Shown: positions 1 to 9,455 of the stretch, one piece after another
How positions within the stretch are numbered: the first letter of the stretch is position 1
Layout: each line of letters starts with the position of its first letter
Origin: Asparagopsis taxiformis
Taxonomy: Eukaryota > Rhodophyta > Florideophyceae > Bonnemaisoniales > Bonnemaisoniaceae
DNA length: 64,000 nucleotides
Direction: 5' to 3'
Assembly (NCBI GenBank): GCA_030407315.1
Contig: JALQPE010002783.1
Location: 1-64,000, forward strand
Notes under the pieces: generated by a model
Databases searched by the model: none
The model's input: only the letters and a program-made list of their open reading frames with translations
What the model was told of the DNA's origin: nothing
Position numbers and translations under genes: made by a program

Positions 1-800
1 TGCTGACGGAAGGTAAGTTTCATTGAGTGCCAAGATGTGCTTTGCGAAGATATGGACTGCTGACTATGATTATTATTCATTGCAAGGTTTTTGGATCATG
101 GTTCGTATTGTGTGTAGGATGGATGAGAGGTACATTTGCGAGTTCTCAGGGTATGTAGCAAGGCAAACGTTGCTTTTCAATCTGACTGTTGCGATTATTC
201 CGATGTTGCGTAGGTGATGGAGGAATAGTGATGACGGAAGGTAAGTCACATTGGGCGCCCAGACCGGTTGTGCGAAGATGCGGAATGCTGACTACTTTTC
301 TTGGCTACACGATTACGTGATTTATGGTTTTTATTGTGTGCAGGATGGAACAGGTAAGGTAAGTGTGCGAGTTTTGAAAAGCAGCGAGGGAATGTTGGTT
401 TGAGTCTGACTATTTCCATTGATGCGATATTTTTCATTGGAAGCCTATTGAGTCATGGTGTGTATGTGTGGAGCGAAGGTAAGTGTGCGAGTTTGAAAGT
501 AAGCAGCGAGGGAAGGTTGGTTTCGGGTCTGACTGTTGTGGTTGATTCCGATATGTGTAGGTGATGCAGGAATGGTGATGACGGAAGGTAAGTTTCATTG
601 AGCGCCAGGATGTGTTTTGCGAAGATATGGAATGCTGACTTTGATTATTCATTGCAAGGTTTTTGGATCATGGTTTGTATTGTTTGTAGGATGGATGAGA
701 GGTAAGTAAGGGAGTTTCCTAGGATATCTGTCGTGGTAAGCGTTGGTTTGAATCTGACTGTTGGGGTTGATGTTGTGTATGTGATGCAGGAGTGGTGAAG
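1..800 (+). repeat. Tandem array with mini-exon-like segments
   Basis: Three diverged units (about 1-213, 214-560, 561-800) share blocks such as ACGGAAGGTAAGT and TGTAGGATGGA. Each unit has a 27-nt segment (214-240, 561-587; its tail at 1-12) that follows a TAG and is followed by GTAAGT. About 105 nt later comes a 12-15 nt segment (118-129, 344-358, 690-701) between TAG or CAG and GTACAT or GTAAGT. These look like tiny exons bounded by splice signals. All lengths are multiples of three, but one short segment read as 15 nt carries a stop in the otherwise open phase. The array could be the end of a micro-exon gene that starts left of the window, a non-coding spliced RNA, or a satellite that happens to contain splice-like motifs. 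No protein family is recognisable. Confidence 0.5.
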
Positions 801-1137
801 CAGGAACGGCAGGACTCAAGGAGAGTGAAGAAGGGATGTAGGAGATGGGGAATGAAGCTGTGAGGTGTTTCCGGTATGTGTATATTTTGGGGCATACGAT
901 AGAAGTGAGAGTGGGTTTCTAGTGGTGTAAGATTTTGCTGACCATGTTCGTGTTGATGTCTTGATGATTTAATGGGCTGGGGTGGTGTCGAGGAAAGCGG
1001 GGATGGAATTGGGAAGTAGCGGATCTTTTGTAATCAAGGTTGTGAGGGTTCTTGAAGTATGTGCGGATGGTGGTGCATGGCGTTCGGATGGTAGGGAGAA
1101 CGCGATAGTGAGGGAGATGGGTGATCGACGATATGCT
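801..1137. other. Unassigned stretch
   Basis: Purine-rich sequence follows the array. A possible last mini-exon acceptor (GTGATGCAG near 781-789) opens it. I see no gene, RNA or mobile-element signature. Confidence 0.4.
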
Positions 1138-1325
1138 GACAGGTATTTTGTATTCTGGCTGGATACGTATTTCGTATTCTGGCTGGATACATATTCCGTA
1201 TTCTGGCTGGATACGTATTTCGTATTCTGGCAGGATACATATTCCGTATTCTGGCTGGATACGTATTTCCTATTCTAACCGGGTATTTATTTCCTATTCT
1301 GACCAGATATGTATTCCCTATTCTA
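1138..1325 (+). repeat. 24-bp minisatellite, about eight units
   Basis: Units of the type GGATACGTATTTCGTATTCTGGCT follow one another with few changes up to about 1275, then decay (AACC, GACC variants). The period is divisible by three, so every frame shows an 8-residue repeat on both strands. That explains the apparent short open frames here, which I do not call as genes. Confidence 0.85.
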
Positions 1326-1450
1326 GAGAGACGTATTGTATACGAGCAGTTTCGTAAATGAGAGAATAAAATACGGTCCGATATGGGCCCTGAATTTACC
1401 ATCCGCTGTAATTTCTTCCCTCCCGGTTTTTGCTGATATATTGTTTACTG

Positions 1451-1708
1451 GATGTCGGGTCCTAGTATTCCGCCATATGTACTAGAGAAAAGTGGATGTC
1501 GGGTCCTAGTATTCCGCCAAACGTACTAGAGAAAGTGGATGTCGGGTCCTAGTATTCCGCCAAACGTACTAGAGAAAGTGGATGTCAGGTCCTAGTATTC
1601 CGCCAAACGTACTAGAGAAAGTGGATGTCGGGTCTAGTATTCCGCCATATGTACTAGAGAAAGTGGATGTCGGGCCCTAGTATTCCGCCATATGTACTAG
1701 AGAAAGTG
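1451..1708 (+). repeat. 43-bp minisatellite, six units
   Basis: Six head-to-tail copies start at 1451, 1495, 1538, 1581, 1624 and 1666 (spacing 42-44 nt). Each begins GATGTCGGGTCCTAG and ends TACTAGAGAAAGTG. Copies differ mainly at CCATATG versus CCAAACG. Confidence 0.9.
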
Positions 1709-1830
1709 GACGTCCGCATCCAAAAAATTTTTATTTTTTTTTGGACGCGGACGTTCATTTGTTCTAGTAAATCTCGGGGCCGACTAGGACCCGTACTAGA
1801 GAGACTGGACGTCCGCGTCCACTTCCGAAA
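1703..1830. repeat. Imperfect inverted repeat around an A/T tract
   Basis: GTGGACGTCCGCATCC at 1706-1721 is mirrored by GGACGCGGACG at 1743-1753 across an A6-T5-A-T9 run. A further GGACGTCCGCGTCCAC lies at about 1808-1823. The segment between them resembles a reversed, diverged minisatellite unit. It can fold into a hairpin and could be the end of a small non-autonomous element, but I found no target duplication. Confidence 0.5.
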
Positions 1831-2308
1831 ACACAGACGTGTTTCGGCCAAATAGACTTGTTCACCCACTCACACTGACAAGCTAAGCTATAATCTGTTA
1901 TGTATGCGAAGTGTGGGAAGCTAGTTTTTGTGGCAACGGCTTCTTTTGGATGCACTGCTGTATGTGATTGTATAAAATTTCGCGCCGACATTAATATTTC
2001 GCACCGTTATGGACACGTACAGTCGAGCTGGAACGTTTGCGAACGGAACAAATCGCTGGAATGGAATTGTACGGTGAAAAGGAGTGGAACTGTGTGTACC
2101 GTGTGAAATGAATCGGGCTTGAGGGTGAGAACGGTCTAATATGGGGTGGTGCGACACTTAAATTTCGCACACTGTACGAAAATCGTTGTAACTCCGTCAA
2201 TATTGCGTTTGTGCTTCTACAGTACTAGCGCTTGTGAAGATAAAATACCTTCTGCGTTCCTTGAAATCTTATTATTTTCAGTATCATGAGTGAGATTGCC
2301 GAGGCTCT
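1831..2308. other. Unassigned stretch before the retrotransposon
   Basis: No coding region, RNA or repeat is convincing here. The last five bases before the LTR (2309-2313, TAAAT) are the target-site duplication of the copia element. Confidence 0.4.
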
Positions 2309-2313
2309 TAAAT

Positions 2314-2467
2314 TGTCAGGACGCTAACTCAACAAACGAAACTAACACTAACAAGTACACTGAAAAGTGTTACACTGACAATGCGACAAGCATAAAGAAT
2401 AGCATTTAAGACCACTTACGTTAGGATCAATAAACGGACGACGGTGACGGAGATCACCCTTCCAACA
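2314..2467 (+). repeat. 5' LTR of the copia element
   Basis: This 154-bp copy runs from TGTCAGG to TTCCAACA. It matches the 3' LTR except that it lacks a 48-bp segment present there. It contains an AATAAA-like signal at about 2429-2435. Confidence 0.9.
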
Positions 2468-2481
2468 GGTTATCGGCCCTC
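2468..2481 (+). promoter_or_regulatory. Putative primer-binding site (tRNA-Met half type)
   Basis: GGTTATCGGCCCTC starts directly after the 5' LTR. Drosophila copia uses a closely similar site, complementary to an internal part of initiator tRNA-Met rather than to the tRNA 3' end. A half-tRNA primer is therefore likely here (inference from similarity). Confidence 0.6.
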
Positions 2482-2515
2482 ATCGCTTCCACTGCCAGCG
2501 TCATCACCAACCAAC

Positions 2516-4447
2516 ATGACAACACCAACCATCCCACCGCTGACGATGACGAACGCCAAAATCTGGCTCCGCATACTCCAAGCCGTCGCACACGACCTAC
2601 ACCTCGACACCCTCCTCGACGCATCGCACACAGCACCACAGGAACCCGAACAATACGCTGAATACAAACGCCAACAAGAACGACTAACCGTACTCATCCT
2701 CACCAGTCTACCCGAGGAAATCACATCGACTCTCACCAACGACCAACTGAAACTATCTCCATATCTACTCACACAACACGTCATCAACACCGTCACTGAA
2801 TACATAGCAGTCGACCACAGCCTACTTGAGTCGAAAGCTCGCAATACCCGCCTCTCCTCCCTGGATGACGCGGAAGACTACATACTGCGCCACAGGAAGA
2901 TCCGCATCTCCATGTGCAACGCCAACTACCCACAGATCAGTGATGAAAGCACCACAGTCAACTTTCTCATTCACGGCATACAATACGTTGCAGCACTCCA
3001 CCACACCCACGACATGATGATACAAATCCCTCCACCGACCATCTCCGCCTTTGCAACACGTCTCCACCGTATCATCAACAGCATACAGGAACGCCAACTA
3101 CGCGCACCACACTACGCCCACACAAGAATTCCACGCTCAATCCACACCAAATGGCAACCACACCGCTGGCACCGCAACAAACCACACAAGAATGAACCTG
3201 CCCGCCAATGGTGCACCTACCACAATTCATCTACACACAGTAACCGCGACTGTCGTGCACAAAAGCATAACCGACAGCCCAGCCACAACGCCCACTCTGC
3301 ATCCGTGTTCCCCATGATTGACACCAGTGAGCCACAATACAACGCCTCTATGGATCCCAACCCCACGCATGCCCAACCGAGGATTGACCTACCTGACCCC
3401 GAAACCCAGCGTAAGTTTTACATCCTGGACTCTGGGGCTCACCCCACACATCTTACACAACCACACACTCACACCAGACCACTAACGACCCCCCGTTACA
3501 CCCGCACCGCCGACAATCGCCGACACTCAATCACACACTCCGGACCCGTGCAAATCCCTACGCAGACCATGCAGATCAACATATCTGACGCCATTGTCAC
3601 CCCAACTATCAAAAACAACCTGGTATCGGTCCACTCACTCGCCTGCAACCATGGACCCGTCACATTCACTCCATCCAAGGCCTACATCAACACCAATGAT
3701 CGCCACAGTACCCAACCAATAGCATCCTTCCGAGATGGATTGTACGTCATCGACAATAAACCCCCAGGATTCCCCGACATACCACCCCGCTGCAACAATA
3801 CCAACTCTACATCCACGAAACCACCTCACACAAACAGCAAACGTGTACCACCCCACCCGATGACGACGCGATCACGCACACAACAACAGACTCGCCAATA
3901 CAGCAAGTCGAAATCCACACACACACCGATTCCGGACACCCCTTCACAACACACTCGTTCGAAAACAAAGACTCGGAACTGGGACAGACCGTGGCGCACC
4001 AGTCCAACCACCAAACCTATACAACGCCCCCAAACCACAGCTCCGCCCAGACCGCACACTTCTCAAACACAAAATCGCCAGGAACAACCACCCAAAATGA
4101 CCACACAACCGAATCCACCTAAATCACACAAACCAAACACGGCATCGCAGACGAGTGTCAAACACATCACCACGACAAACCAGCGACAAACCCAACCCAC
4201 CCAACCGTCAACATTACCACTGCTTCTCCAACGCACACCGACCACCGCTCCGACCCGCACATCCCAGATCGTCAACCCCATCTCAGCTAAGCCCAGGACG
4301 TTCCACCCACTATACGCACCAGATCCGGATGACAGCCCACACCCCGCACATGACCTGCACCTAAAACTGGGTCATCCCAACCTCAAACCATGCGACAGAT
4401 GTGCCGGCACAAACGAATCCCGGCCCTCGCCCCATATGAACACATGA
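2516..4447 (+). CDS. Gag-protease part of copia polyprotein
   Basis: First in-frame ATG after the LTR; 643 residues to the stop at 4445-4447. The N-terminal part is a copia-type Gag. A degenerate zinc knuckle (WCTYHNSSTHSNRDC) lies near residue 240, and the aspartic-protease motif (LDSGA) follows near 305. A long Thr/Pro/His-rich linker leads to the conserved pre-integrase motif LHLKLGHPN, which provides the two histidines of the HHCC zinc-binding site. The frame then runs into a stop because of a one-base shift just after LGHPNLK, and the rest of the polyprotein continues in the next frame. The site (CTCAAACCATG) is not a canonical slippery heptamer, so a simple one-base loss in an A run is more likely than programmed frameshifting. 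Confidence 0.85.
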   Translation: MTTPTIPPLTMTNAKIWLRILQAVAHDLHLDTLLDASHTAPQEPEQYAEYKRQQERLTVLILTSLPEEITSTLTNDQLKLSPYLLTQHVINTVTEYIAVDHSLLESKARNTRLSSLDDAEDYILRHRKIRISMCNANYPQISDESTTVNFLIHGIQYVAALHHTHDMMIQIPPPTISAFATRLHRIINSIQERQLRAPHYAHTRIPRSIHTKWQPHRWHRNKPHKNEPARQWCTYHNSSTHSNRDCRAQKHNRQPSHNAHSASVFPMIDTSEPQYNASMDPNPTHAQPRIDLPDPETQRKFYILDSGAHPTHLTQPHTHTRPLTTPRYTRTADNRRHSITHSGPVQIPTQTMQINISDAIVTPTIKNNLVSVHSLACNHGPVTFTPSKAYINTNDRHSTQPIASFRDGLYVIDNKPPGFPDIPPRCNNTNSTSTKPPHTNSKRVPPHPMTTRSRTQQQTRQYSKSKSTHTPIPDTPSQHTRSKTKTRNWDRPWRTSPTTKPIQRPQTTAPPRPHTSQTQNRQEQPPKMTTQPNPPKSHKPNTASQTSVKHITTTNQRQTQPTQPSTLPLLLQRTPTTAPTRTSQIVNPISAKPRTFHPLYAPDPDDSPHPAHDLHLKLGHPNLKPCDRCAGTNESRPSPHMNT

Positions 4448-7080
4448 CCATCCCAGACATGACCTGCAGCGCGTGCGCCATAGCAAAAATCAAAGCCGCA
4501 CCTCATAAACCGTCCGAACACGACCACCAAATCGGTGAGCACATTTCGTCTGACGTCTGCGGGCCTCTGCCCATCACATCCAAGCAGGGAAACAGATATT
4601 TCGTCACGTTCATAGACACCAAAACGCGATACATCACAGTATACTTCATCAACAACCGTACCACCATCCCTAACATCACAGTCGATCACATGGAATACAT
4701 ACACACCATGCAAGGCAAATACCCAAGTTTCTTTCGCTCGGACAACGCCCGCGAATACACCTCCTCCACTCTAAAACAACACCTCTCCATACGTGTCATA
4801 ACACACATCACAACCGCTCCTTATACGCCACAACAAAATAGCATAGCGGAACGCATCAATCATACACTAATGGACACAGTGCGTGCCACCCTCGCTCACA
4901 GCCGCCTGGATGACCGCAACTGGCAATACGCTATGATGGACGCTGTATTCAAGCGAAACTTGACACTGCACGCCACCACACAGAAAATTCCCCACACTGA
5001 GTGGCACCAGACAACCCCCCACATCGACAAACTGTTCGCCTTCGGCCAAATCGGACACATACCAGTAGCGCAACCAAAAACCAAGTTAGACAACCGCGGC
5101 ACACTCGTACGCTACCTAGCCGCCCTAGACCAAGACAATATACTGGTCTCAGACACCACCACTGGCCAAACTACCACAATCCCGGCCCTTGACTTCCATC
5201 CATACATCACAACGACCGACCCAACCTCCATGACGACCATGGCATTCCAGGCCACCAAACATCAGTCTCCCCGCCAATTAATACCGCAAAGGATCACCGC
5301 CCACACCCCTGCACCCACCAATCACCGCACCGCGCGAAAATACCCGGACTCAAAACTTTGGGCTATCTCCCACAACGACGAATTAGCCAAAATAGACCAC
5401 ATGCGCGCCATCACGTGGATTCCCCGGTACAAAACTCCGCCGAAAATACACCCGATACCACTCACCATGACCTACAAATATAAGCGCGACGCCGCAGGAC
5501 AGATCGAAGAGCGTAAAGCCCGCTGTGCCGTACGCGGAGACCTTATGAAACCGCATACCCACTATGATCCCGACATGACCGCCACTTTCGCCGCCGACAA
5601 AACCACAATACGACTCATACTAGCACACGCGGCAGCCCACAACCTCCCTTTGGAACACTTCGATATATCCTCGGCCTTCCTACACGAAGCCTTTGACCAC
5701 GAAAAACCTGTTTTTGTCAGACAACACCCCTCTTTCAACGGCTCCTATCGACACGACGCACACGTCGGTCAACTCCGTGGCAACCTATACGGCACTCGCC
5801 AGGCAGGCCGTATCTTTTCGGACGGGACGCGCAAATTCCTCGGATCCCTTGGGTACACACAACTCAAATCCGACCCGTGTACATACACCAAAATAACATC
5901 AGACGCACAGGTCATAGTCGCAACCACCATCGACGATTTCCTCGTCTGCGCCACAAACACCAACCTAATAACACAACTCTACACCCAACTCCAAGCTAAA
6001 TACAAAATCAAACGACTCGGCACGCCAACGAAATACCTCAACTGGAAAATCATCCGCGACAAACACGGCGTCCACCTCTCCCAACCACACGTAGTCGACT
6101 CCATCATCTCCAAAACGAGAATGATCGATGCCAAGCCACTGGAGCACTTATACTCCGACGGAATTGATTTGTCACCTCCAAAGGACGATGACGACATCGA
6201 CTTGAGCACAGCCACTACGTACCGAGAAACACTAGGCGAACTCCGCTATCTAACTGACTCGACCCGCCCAGACATGCAATTCTACACGAACTCTCTGGCG
6301 CGCACAAACCACAAACCCACAGAACGGCACTGGAAGCTCCTTAAGCGATTGGTACGCTTCCTAAAACATACCCATCACACGGGAATACAAATGCCCTGCA
6401 CACCATCAACAGACACACTAATCTCATACTCCGATTCGGACTTCGCCAATGATACGACCACCAGGAAATCTATATCTGGGTCCGTCCACACTCTCCACGG
6501 CGCGCCTATACACTGGACATCCCAACGCCAATCAATTGTAGCGACTAGCACATGCGAAGCAGAAACCATTGCCGCATCCGAAGCTGTACGCCAAACCAAA
6601 TGGCTCAGCAGCATCCTCAAGGAATTGCAACTTATCGACCCTCACAAACCTATCCTCACATATATAGATTCACAATCCGCCCTCACCATCGCGAAAAGTA
6701 CAGCGCCAACCAAGCGCCGAAAATTCATCGATATTCGCTACCACCACCTCTTAGACACTGTCCAATCCGGCACCATCAACCTACAATACCTCCCCACTCA
6801 CAAAATGCTGGCGGACATATTCACGAAACCGCTCACGAAACAGCCATTCCGTTCCCTCACGTCATCCCTAAAGATACAGGCGAGTTCGACACCGCACAAT
6901 ACATTGTCGCTCCCCGCCCCTGGGCGACAGGGGGAGTGTCAGGACGCTAACTCAACAAAACGTCGCCCAGCGACGACTCACTCCAGACAGGACGCTAACT
7001 CAACAAACGAAACTAACACTAACAAGTACACTGAAAAGTGTTACACTGACAATGCGACAAGCATAAAGAATAGCATTTAA
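4390..7080 (+). CDS. Integrase-reverse transcriptase-RNase H part of copia polyprotein
   Basis: The reading frame continues from the Gag-protease part after the shift; the ATG at 4390 is only the first methionine in frame, not a likely true start. It opens with the two cysteines of the HHCC site (CSAC). The integrase core follows, with the Asp of SSDVCG, the Asp of RSDNAREY and the Glu of SIAER. Reverse transcriptase shows FDISSAFLH and TIDDFLV; the usual YVDD is TIDD here. RNase H has SYSDSDFAND, ETIAASEA and YIDSQSAL, and the terminal LPTHKMLADIFTKPL is typical of copia. The last part of the frame extends into the 3' LTR. The product acts in cytoplasmic virus-like particles and in chromosomal integration. 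Only the upstream frameshift prevents a single polyprotein. Confidence 0.9.
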   Translation: MRQMCRHKRIPALAPYEHMTIPDMTCSACAIAKIKAAPHKPSEHDHQIGEHISSDVCGPLPITSKQGNRYFVTFIDTKTRYITVYFINNRTTIPNITVDHMEYIHTMQGKYPSFFRSDNAREYTSSTLKQHLSIRVITHITTAPYTPQQNSIAERINHTLMDTVRATLAHSRLDDRNWQYAMMDAVFKRNLTLHATTQKIPHTEWHQTTPHIDKLFAFGQIGHIPVAQPKTKLDNRGTLVRYLAALDQDNILVSDTTTGQTTTIPALDFHPYITTTDPTSMTTMAFQATKHQSPRQLIPQRITAHTPAPTNHRTARKYPDSKLWAISHNDELAKIDHMRAITWIPRYKTPPKIHPIPLTMTYKYKRDAAGQIEERKARCAVRGDLMKPHTHYDPDMTATFAADKTTIRLILAHAAAHNLPLEHFDISSAFLHEAFDHEKPVFVRQHPSFNGSYRHDAHVGQLRGNLYGTRQAGRIFSDGTRKFLGSLGYTQLKSDPCTYTKITSDAQVIVATTIDDFLVCATNTNLITQLYTQLQAKYKIKRLGTPTKYLNWKIIRDKHGVHLSQPHVVDSIISKTRMIDAKPLEHLYSDGIDLSPPKDDDDIDLSTATTYRETLGELRYLTDSTRPDMQFYTNSLARTNHKPTERHWKLLKRLVRFLKHTHHTGIQMPCTPSTDTLISYSDSDFANDTTTRKSISGSVHTLHGAPIHWTSQRQSIVATSTCEAETIAASEAVRQTKWLSSILKELQLIDPHKPILTYIDSQSALTIAKSTAPTKRRKFIDIRYHHLLDTVQSGTINLQYLPTHKMLADIFTKPLTKQPFRSLTSSLKIQASSTPHNTLSLPAPGRQGECQDANSTKRRPATTHSRQDANSTNETNTNKYTEKCYTDNATSIKNSI
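6922..6936 (+). promoter_or_regulatory. Polypurine-rich tract before the 3' LTR
   Basis: GGGCGACAGGGGGAG ends immediately before the 3' LTR, the position expected for the plus-strand primer. Confidence 0.6.
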
Positions 7081-7138
7081 GACCACTTACGTTAGGATCA
7101 ATAAACGGACGACGGTGACGGAGATCACCCTTCCAACA
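6937..7138 (+). repeat. 3' LTR of the copia element
   Basis: The 202-bp copy matches the 5' LTR but has 48 extra bases. The sequence CAGGACGCTAACTCAACAAA occurs twice here (6940-6959 and about 6988-7007) with a CGTCGCCCAGCGACG stem between. The difference can be explained by deletion between the direct repeats in the 5' LTR or by duplication in the 3' LTR. Confidence 0.9.
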
Positions 7139-7143
7139 TAAAT

Positions 7144-7384
7144 CTTCGCTTTCGAGATCACTGGACTCGATTATTATAACGTCGTTCCAGTCGAGGTGGA
7201 TGGCTGCGTCATGTGACAGTCTGTCTCTATCTGTTCCATTATTGCTGAAGTGGTCGGTGAGTTGGGAGTGCGTAGTGGCCATAAGTAACTTTGGGTTTGG
7301 CCCGCACTTGCACAACCGCCGTCACATCCACATGTTCAATCATCCCGCACCGGCTTGATCGCAACCACCTCTTCACCGTCCACT
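7144..7384. other. Unassigned stretch after the retrotransposon
   Basis: No coding signal. The right target duplication (7139-7143) ends directly before it. Confidence 0.4.
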
Positions 7385-7700
7385 TTGTCTCGAGCTTGGT
7401 GCATGCTGGTGGAACCTAGATGGTGACACCACCGGCATTCTCCACATTCATCCATTCGCACGGCCCTTGCCAGATTTGAAACACGTGCATCGACAGGGAA
7501 CAATGGGGTGTCTGTGCAGTCAGTGAAACTGAAACGGTAAAAGAAAGGGGTTAGTTTGGGAGCGCGCCAGTCGTTGTGAAGTACAGACTCGGGGCGATGA
7601 AGGAAAGTAAGGTGATGGAGTATGGGTCACTTCTTGACCACAAACCTGCCAGATAGATTGCGTGGTGGAATGACTTGCATTGCCTGAACATCTGGGGATG
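7385..7700 (-). pseudogene. Decayed TIR-domain gene copy
   Basis: On the minus strand this stretch matches the two intact TIR genes at 18082-18990 and 20701-21546. Surviving blocks include FVVKK*PIL (intact copies FxAKKWPxLEL), LTFLHR, PKLTPFFYRF (intact PPKLIPFFYRL) and DCT. The Trp codon of KKWP is now TGA (7627-7629) and the following catalytic-type Glu is His. The frame is shifted between the blocks, and the region between PFFYR and the C-terminal part is shortened. The N-terminal half of the TIR domain is not recognisable. The copy is dead; it shows that the TIR family once extended to this side of the Harbinger element. Confidence 0.8.
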
Positions 7701-9452
7701 TGGGATGCCTTGAGACCGCAACTGTAGGAATGAAGAATCGTACACTGCTACCTTTCGGCAGAAAGTCGTCACTGGCGCTCAAGAGTATCGGAACTCACAA
7801 AAACCTCTAATTGAAAGCTCATGGTGTTGACATTCAACAATACTCTATGAAGTCGGTCGCATTCCGTACCCGTTTTCAGTAAGCAGCCTTTTGTGCTTTG
7901 GAATAGAACATGACACTCATTGCATGGGCGTATTCTGCCAATCACCGCGTATTGAGTGCTACCTGATTGTGAAAACATGTTTCGTCCGACAATTACGCTG
8001 CATCATTAACAGTGGCCGATAACCCATTCAGTCCATAGCGCCATTGCTTGACTCTCGAGATGAAGACATTGCTTTGCTCACCCTCAATAGTCAACACCCT
8101 CGCAAACACATTCCATTCTTTAGTCCATCGCTTCAGCCTCGCTGGCTGAGCAGACCTGTCCTTGTTCTAGAGAACTGTGACGGCGAACAGTCAGTCACCA
8201 ACAACTACTACTACTACAGAACAACCGTGGTCCCCTACTTGACCGCACTGCAGCTGCAATTTATTCATTTTCCAAACCGCCCGCATTGTACTGCACTGCG
8301 TTGTGAGCACAGTCAGTGCCATTCCCATTGCCGAAACAAAGAACCCAAAGCCGTTTGTGTTACGTAGGTTGAACTTGCCATGCGAACGGATTGCTGAGCA
8401 TAGTTTGTATATCGTATTCGTATTTCAATTTTGGCGAGTCGGGTGAAAAAATGGGCTCTGCACAATTTAGTTGCGCCTGTGTTCGTGGTGCGAATCGACG
8501 ACTAGAATTTTGTGAGGAAGCGCACATCGACATGACCAATGTCAGTATTGACGCACATCAATACGACATCGTTGAATCGGACAACACTGCGCGGCGGCGT
8601 TTCTGCATTTGAGACCAAAATATCGAAGCCGAGGACGAAAGCGGCTATCTTTGAGTTATGCGGACACATGAAAGACGAGACAAGTATGTTTGGAGTGAGT
8701 ACTGCCTGGCCACGAGGCGGATTCCAGCAGAGTGGCGAGCTGTTACAAGCAGTCACGCCGTACAAGTACGCCGGGTGCTTCACGCTGATGGCCAGGCGTA
8801 GAGGCGTGGGTGTTTGGGAATGCTATGACGCGGGGTTGACAACGCCTGAACGGGGGAGTGTGAATGATGAATAGCATGACGGGGATGATCAGAGATGGTG
8901 TTGGAGGATTTGTCGATGTGGATATTGGTGTGATGTGTGATGATGGCTGCGGTGAATGTGGGTTTGGTCGTGAAGAATAGAAATGATGGAGAGGGCATGG
9001 AAGGGGGTCGTTTTGGCTTGTTTAGAGTTCAATTCGTGATGTTGGCATCATTGCAACGCTTTGCAATGTACGTCTGATTCTGGCACGATGCCATTCGAGG
9101 TTGTGATTGATCGTGCAGAGTAGTATATTCTGTCAGTATAGTTGTTGTACATAGGAACGACCGACCAATGGCCGATGAATCGAACAACACAATCAGTCAC
9201 TAGCTTTTTCGTGCTGGCATCCTGTGTGCACACTGTCCTTCCCTATTGTGGATACGCCAATCTATAGAAGGTAGGACAGATGAGATAGCAGACCTCTGAA
9301 ATGCGTCTATCAGTTAAGTTTCGGAAATAATGATCTCTATGTTGCTAGCACCAGTTCCTGTGCAAACATACCCGACTTACACCGCGGAATGGACACATCT
9401 GAAGTCTTCAGTCGGGTAGCTTAACGACACCGGTTCCAAAATCACACTGCAC
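7701..9452. other. Unassigned accessory stretch
   Basis: Short open frames exist (for example 8044-8367 plus, 8539-8874 plus, 8502-8783 minus), but none shows a recognisable domain, and those at 8502-8874 overlap on opposite strands. I see no tRNA, LTR or inverted repeat. It may be degraded gene or transposon sequence between the TIR remnant and the DNA transposon. Confidence 0.4.
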
Positions 9453-9455
9453 ATT

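Larger units (their letters stand above)
2314..7138 (+). mobile_element. Ty1/copia LTR retrotransposon, near complete
   Basis: The element is 4825 bp long. Its two LTRs begin TGTCAGGACGC and end TTCCAACA, and it is flanked by the 5-bp duplication TAAAT (2309-2313 and 7139-7143). The protein order gag, protease, integrase, reverse transcriptase, RNase H is that of the Pseudoviridae/copia group. The coding region is interrupted once, by a shift of reading frame at about 4385-4390 inside the integrase zinc-binding domain. All domains downstream remain open. The short, similar LTRs and intact duplication suggest a fairly recent insertion (inference). Confidence 0.95.

Noticed and set aside
982..1402. 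Apparent proteins with repeated 8-residue motifs on both strands
   Set aside because: They are produced by the 24-bp minisatellite, whose period is divisible by three, in every phase.
8502..8874. Open frames on both strands that look moderately coding-like
   Set aside because: They overlap each other antisense, and neither matches a family I know.
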